From Actinomycetota bacterium (GTDB lineage: Bacteria; Actinomycetota; Acidimicrobiia; Acidimicrobiales; Ilumatobacteraceae): a DNA stretch of 6,009 bases. The translations under genes and the position numbers were made by a program. Where the stretch lies: positions 1 to 6,009 of the forward strand of contig RGGX01000078.1 of the NCBI GenBank assembly GCA_010024485.1, read 5' to 3'. Position 1 is the stretch's first letter. The number at the start of each line of letters is the position of its first letter. This document shows positions 5,141-6,009 of this stretch, piece after piece. Below the pieces are notes generated by a model, which had not been told where the DNA came from, did no database searches, and worked only from the letters and a program-made list of their open reading frames with translations.

Positions 5141-5842
5141 ATGGCGTTCTGGCCGACTCCTGAGCACTGGAGCGTGTCGATTCCGCTCGACACCGATCAC
5201 TGGAGGGTGCCGGCGCTCGCCGAGTCCGGAGTAGTTGAGCTTTCACCGATGCCGGTCGAGGTACCCGAGGTTGAGTGGATGGGTCTCGAGTACATGGACT
5301 GGAAGAGCGGCGGAGACACGAACTTCGCGCCGCTCGCCTCAGCGGACGGCGAGCTCGACTGCCGTGGCTTCTGGGACAAGGGCAAGACCGACAAGGACGC
5401 CCTCTGGACCTCGAACGCCGAGATCGCACCCACACTGCGCGACTACGTGTCAGCGGTGGGGGCCAACTTCGGCCGTGTCCGGGTCATCAAGTTGGAACCG
5501 CAGGACCATGAGACGGCGATCCGTTCGATCCACCGCGACGACAACAACCGGTTCAACCCTGAGGGCGAGGGTTGGGTGGTGCGCACCTGGGTCGAACTGA
5601 CCGACAATCCCGACAGCTACATGCTCCTCATGGACACCGGTGCTGACGGTCTCCCCGACCCGACGACGGAGCGACGGGTGTCCCTCCAGCGCGGGGCCCG
5701 ATTCGTGGTCGACACCCAGAGGCTCTGGCATGTGGTCGTCCACAACGGTGATGAACCGCGCTACGCCCTGATCACCAGTTTCGAGTCCAGTCCGACACTG
5801 GCCGAGTGGATCGACACCGAACGGGTCCCGATCGCCGGTTGA
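5141..5842 (+). CDS. Putative 2-oxoglutarate/Fe(II) oxygenase-like protein (Asp/Asn hydroxylase type)
   Basis: A 233-residue soluble protein without signal or membrane segments. The C-terminal half has the double-stranded beta-helix pattern of Asp/Asn beta-hydroxylase-type 2-oxoglutarate oxygenases: RSIHRDDNNRF (128-138) supplies His131-x-Asp133, then WVVRTWVELTD and SYMLLMDTG, a GARFVVDTQRLWHVVVHNG strand pair with His197, and Arg207 in EPRYALITS. His131, Asp133 and His197 would bind iron, and Arg207, ten residues after His197, is where the 2-oxoglutarate carboxylate-binding Arg is normally found. The N-terminal half (WPTPEHWSVSIPLD..., and GFWDKGKTDKDALW) is not recognised and may shape a substrate pocket. 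Substrate is unknown. The start is ATG 5141 with TAGACT six bases upstream. A non-enzymatic cupin is an alternative. The fold call rests on motif spacing only. Confidence 0.68.
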   Translation: MAFWPTPEHWSVSIPLDTDHWRVPALAESGVVELSPMPVEVPEVEWMGLEYMDWKSGGDTNFAPLASADGELDCRGFWDKGKTDKDALWTSNAEIAPTLRDYVSAVGANFGRVRVIKLEPQDHETAIRSIHRDDNNRFNPEGEGWVVRTWVELTDNPDSYMLLMDTGADGLPDPTTERRVSLQRGARFVVDTQRLWHVVVHNGDEPRYALITSFESSPTLAEWIDTERVPIAG

Positions 5843-5869
5843 GGTGCCGGCCGGCCGGGACCGACCTCA
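5840..5869. terminator. Inverted repeat spanning both stop codons of convergent genes
   Basis: TGAGGT (5840-5845) pairs with ACCTCA (5864-5869), and the outer triplets are the stop codons of the two convergent genes. The interior (5846-5863) is made of repeated CCGG and can extend the stem in more than one register; 5843-5862 is itself a near-perfect palindrome with one mismatched pair. No U-tract. A bidirectional terminator is likely from place and structure. Confidence 0.5.
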
Positions 5870-6009
5870 CGAGCGTGCGAGGTCGACGAACTCATCCATG
5901 ATGCGAACGAGGTCGAAGTCCTTCGGCGTGTAGACGGCGGCGACACCAGCCTTGGCCAGCACGCCTCGGTCCTCCTCGGGGATGATGCCGCCGACCACGA
6001 TCGGCGCCG
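5867..6009 (-). CDS. Cobalamin-binding domain of methylmalonyl-CoA mutase-type protein, C-terminal end
   Basis: The last 46 codons of a gene that enters from the right edge on the minus strand; the start lies outside the window. The visible protein begins APIVVGGIIPEEDRGVLAKA, continues GVAAVYTPKDFDLVRIMDEF, and ends VDLARS. VVGGIIPxED and the following G-V-A-x-V-Y-T-P-K-D-F are the last strand, loop and helix of the B12-binding Rossmann-like domain of methylmalonyl-CoA mutase and its stand-alone small subunits, where the GG sits near the cobalamin nucleotide tail. This enzyme turns methylmalonyl-CoA into succinyl-CoA, downstream of the carboxylase at the other end of the window. Whether this is a fused mutase or a separate B12 subunit cannot be told from the fragment, and related mutases (for example ethylmalonyl- or isobutyryl-CoA mutase) are not excluded. 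Confidence 0.88.
   Translation of the reverse strand, partial: APIVVGGIIPEEDRGVLAKAGVAAVYTPKDFDLVRIMDEFVDLARS

Overview
This is a strongly GC-rich, densely packed bacterial segment with short intergenic gaps, GTGA/ATGA-type start-stop overlaps and GTG starts. The gene types fit a high-GC actinobacterium: a short acyl-CoA carboxylase epsilon-like subunit follows a carboxyltransferase subunit, the trans-prenyltransferase is of the actinobacterial FGD type, a lipoprotein carries a Thr-rich linker, and promoters look leaderless. The Thr-tract lipoprotein and the marine/soil-type gene mix suggest Acidimicrobiia. That placement is inference, not something the sequence proves.

Layout. (i) 1-1970, plus strand: the 3' end of an acyl-CoA (propionyl-CoA type) carboxylase beta subunit, a small epsilon-like subunit (GTGA overlap), then xseA and xseB for exonuclease VII. 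As read here xseA is broken: the N-terminal ~35 residues of the OB-fold are in one frame, the complete catalytic and C-terminal part is in another, and the rest of the OB-fold is missing. A perfect 8-bp hairpin sits exactly at the junction. (ii) 1998-3053, plus: a geranylgeranyl-diphosphate-synthase-like polyprenyl synthetase with its own leaderless promoter. (iii) 4632-3068, minus: two overlapping alpha/beta-hydrolase genes. The first has an intact nucleophile elbow. The second has Gly in place of the nucleophilic Ser and no His in its C-terminal half. (iv) 4685-5095, plus: a small LysM lipoprotein, divergent from the hydrolases. (v) 5141-5842, plus: a jelly-roll, Asp/Asn-hydroxylase-like 2-oxoglutarate/Fe(II) oxygenase candidate. 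(vi) 6009-5867, minus: the C-terminal end of a methylmalonyl-CoA-mutase-type cobalamin-binding domain.

The genes at the two ends (carboxylase and B12 mutase) belong to the same propionyl-CoA to succinyl-CoA route. The xseB-prenyl synthase adjacency echoes a widespread bacterial arrangement. Regulation visible in the sequence is consistent: four TAGNCT -10 boxes precede transcription units, and three of them lie 6-7 nt from the start codon, as expected for leaderless mRNAs. Both convergent gene pairs end in inverted repeats that include the two stop codons. No stretch over about 55 bases lacks a gene, and I see no RNA gene, mobile element or CRISPR. I found no clear new multi-gene system. The most unusual items are the xseA junction and the triad-less hydrolase paired with an intact one.
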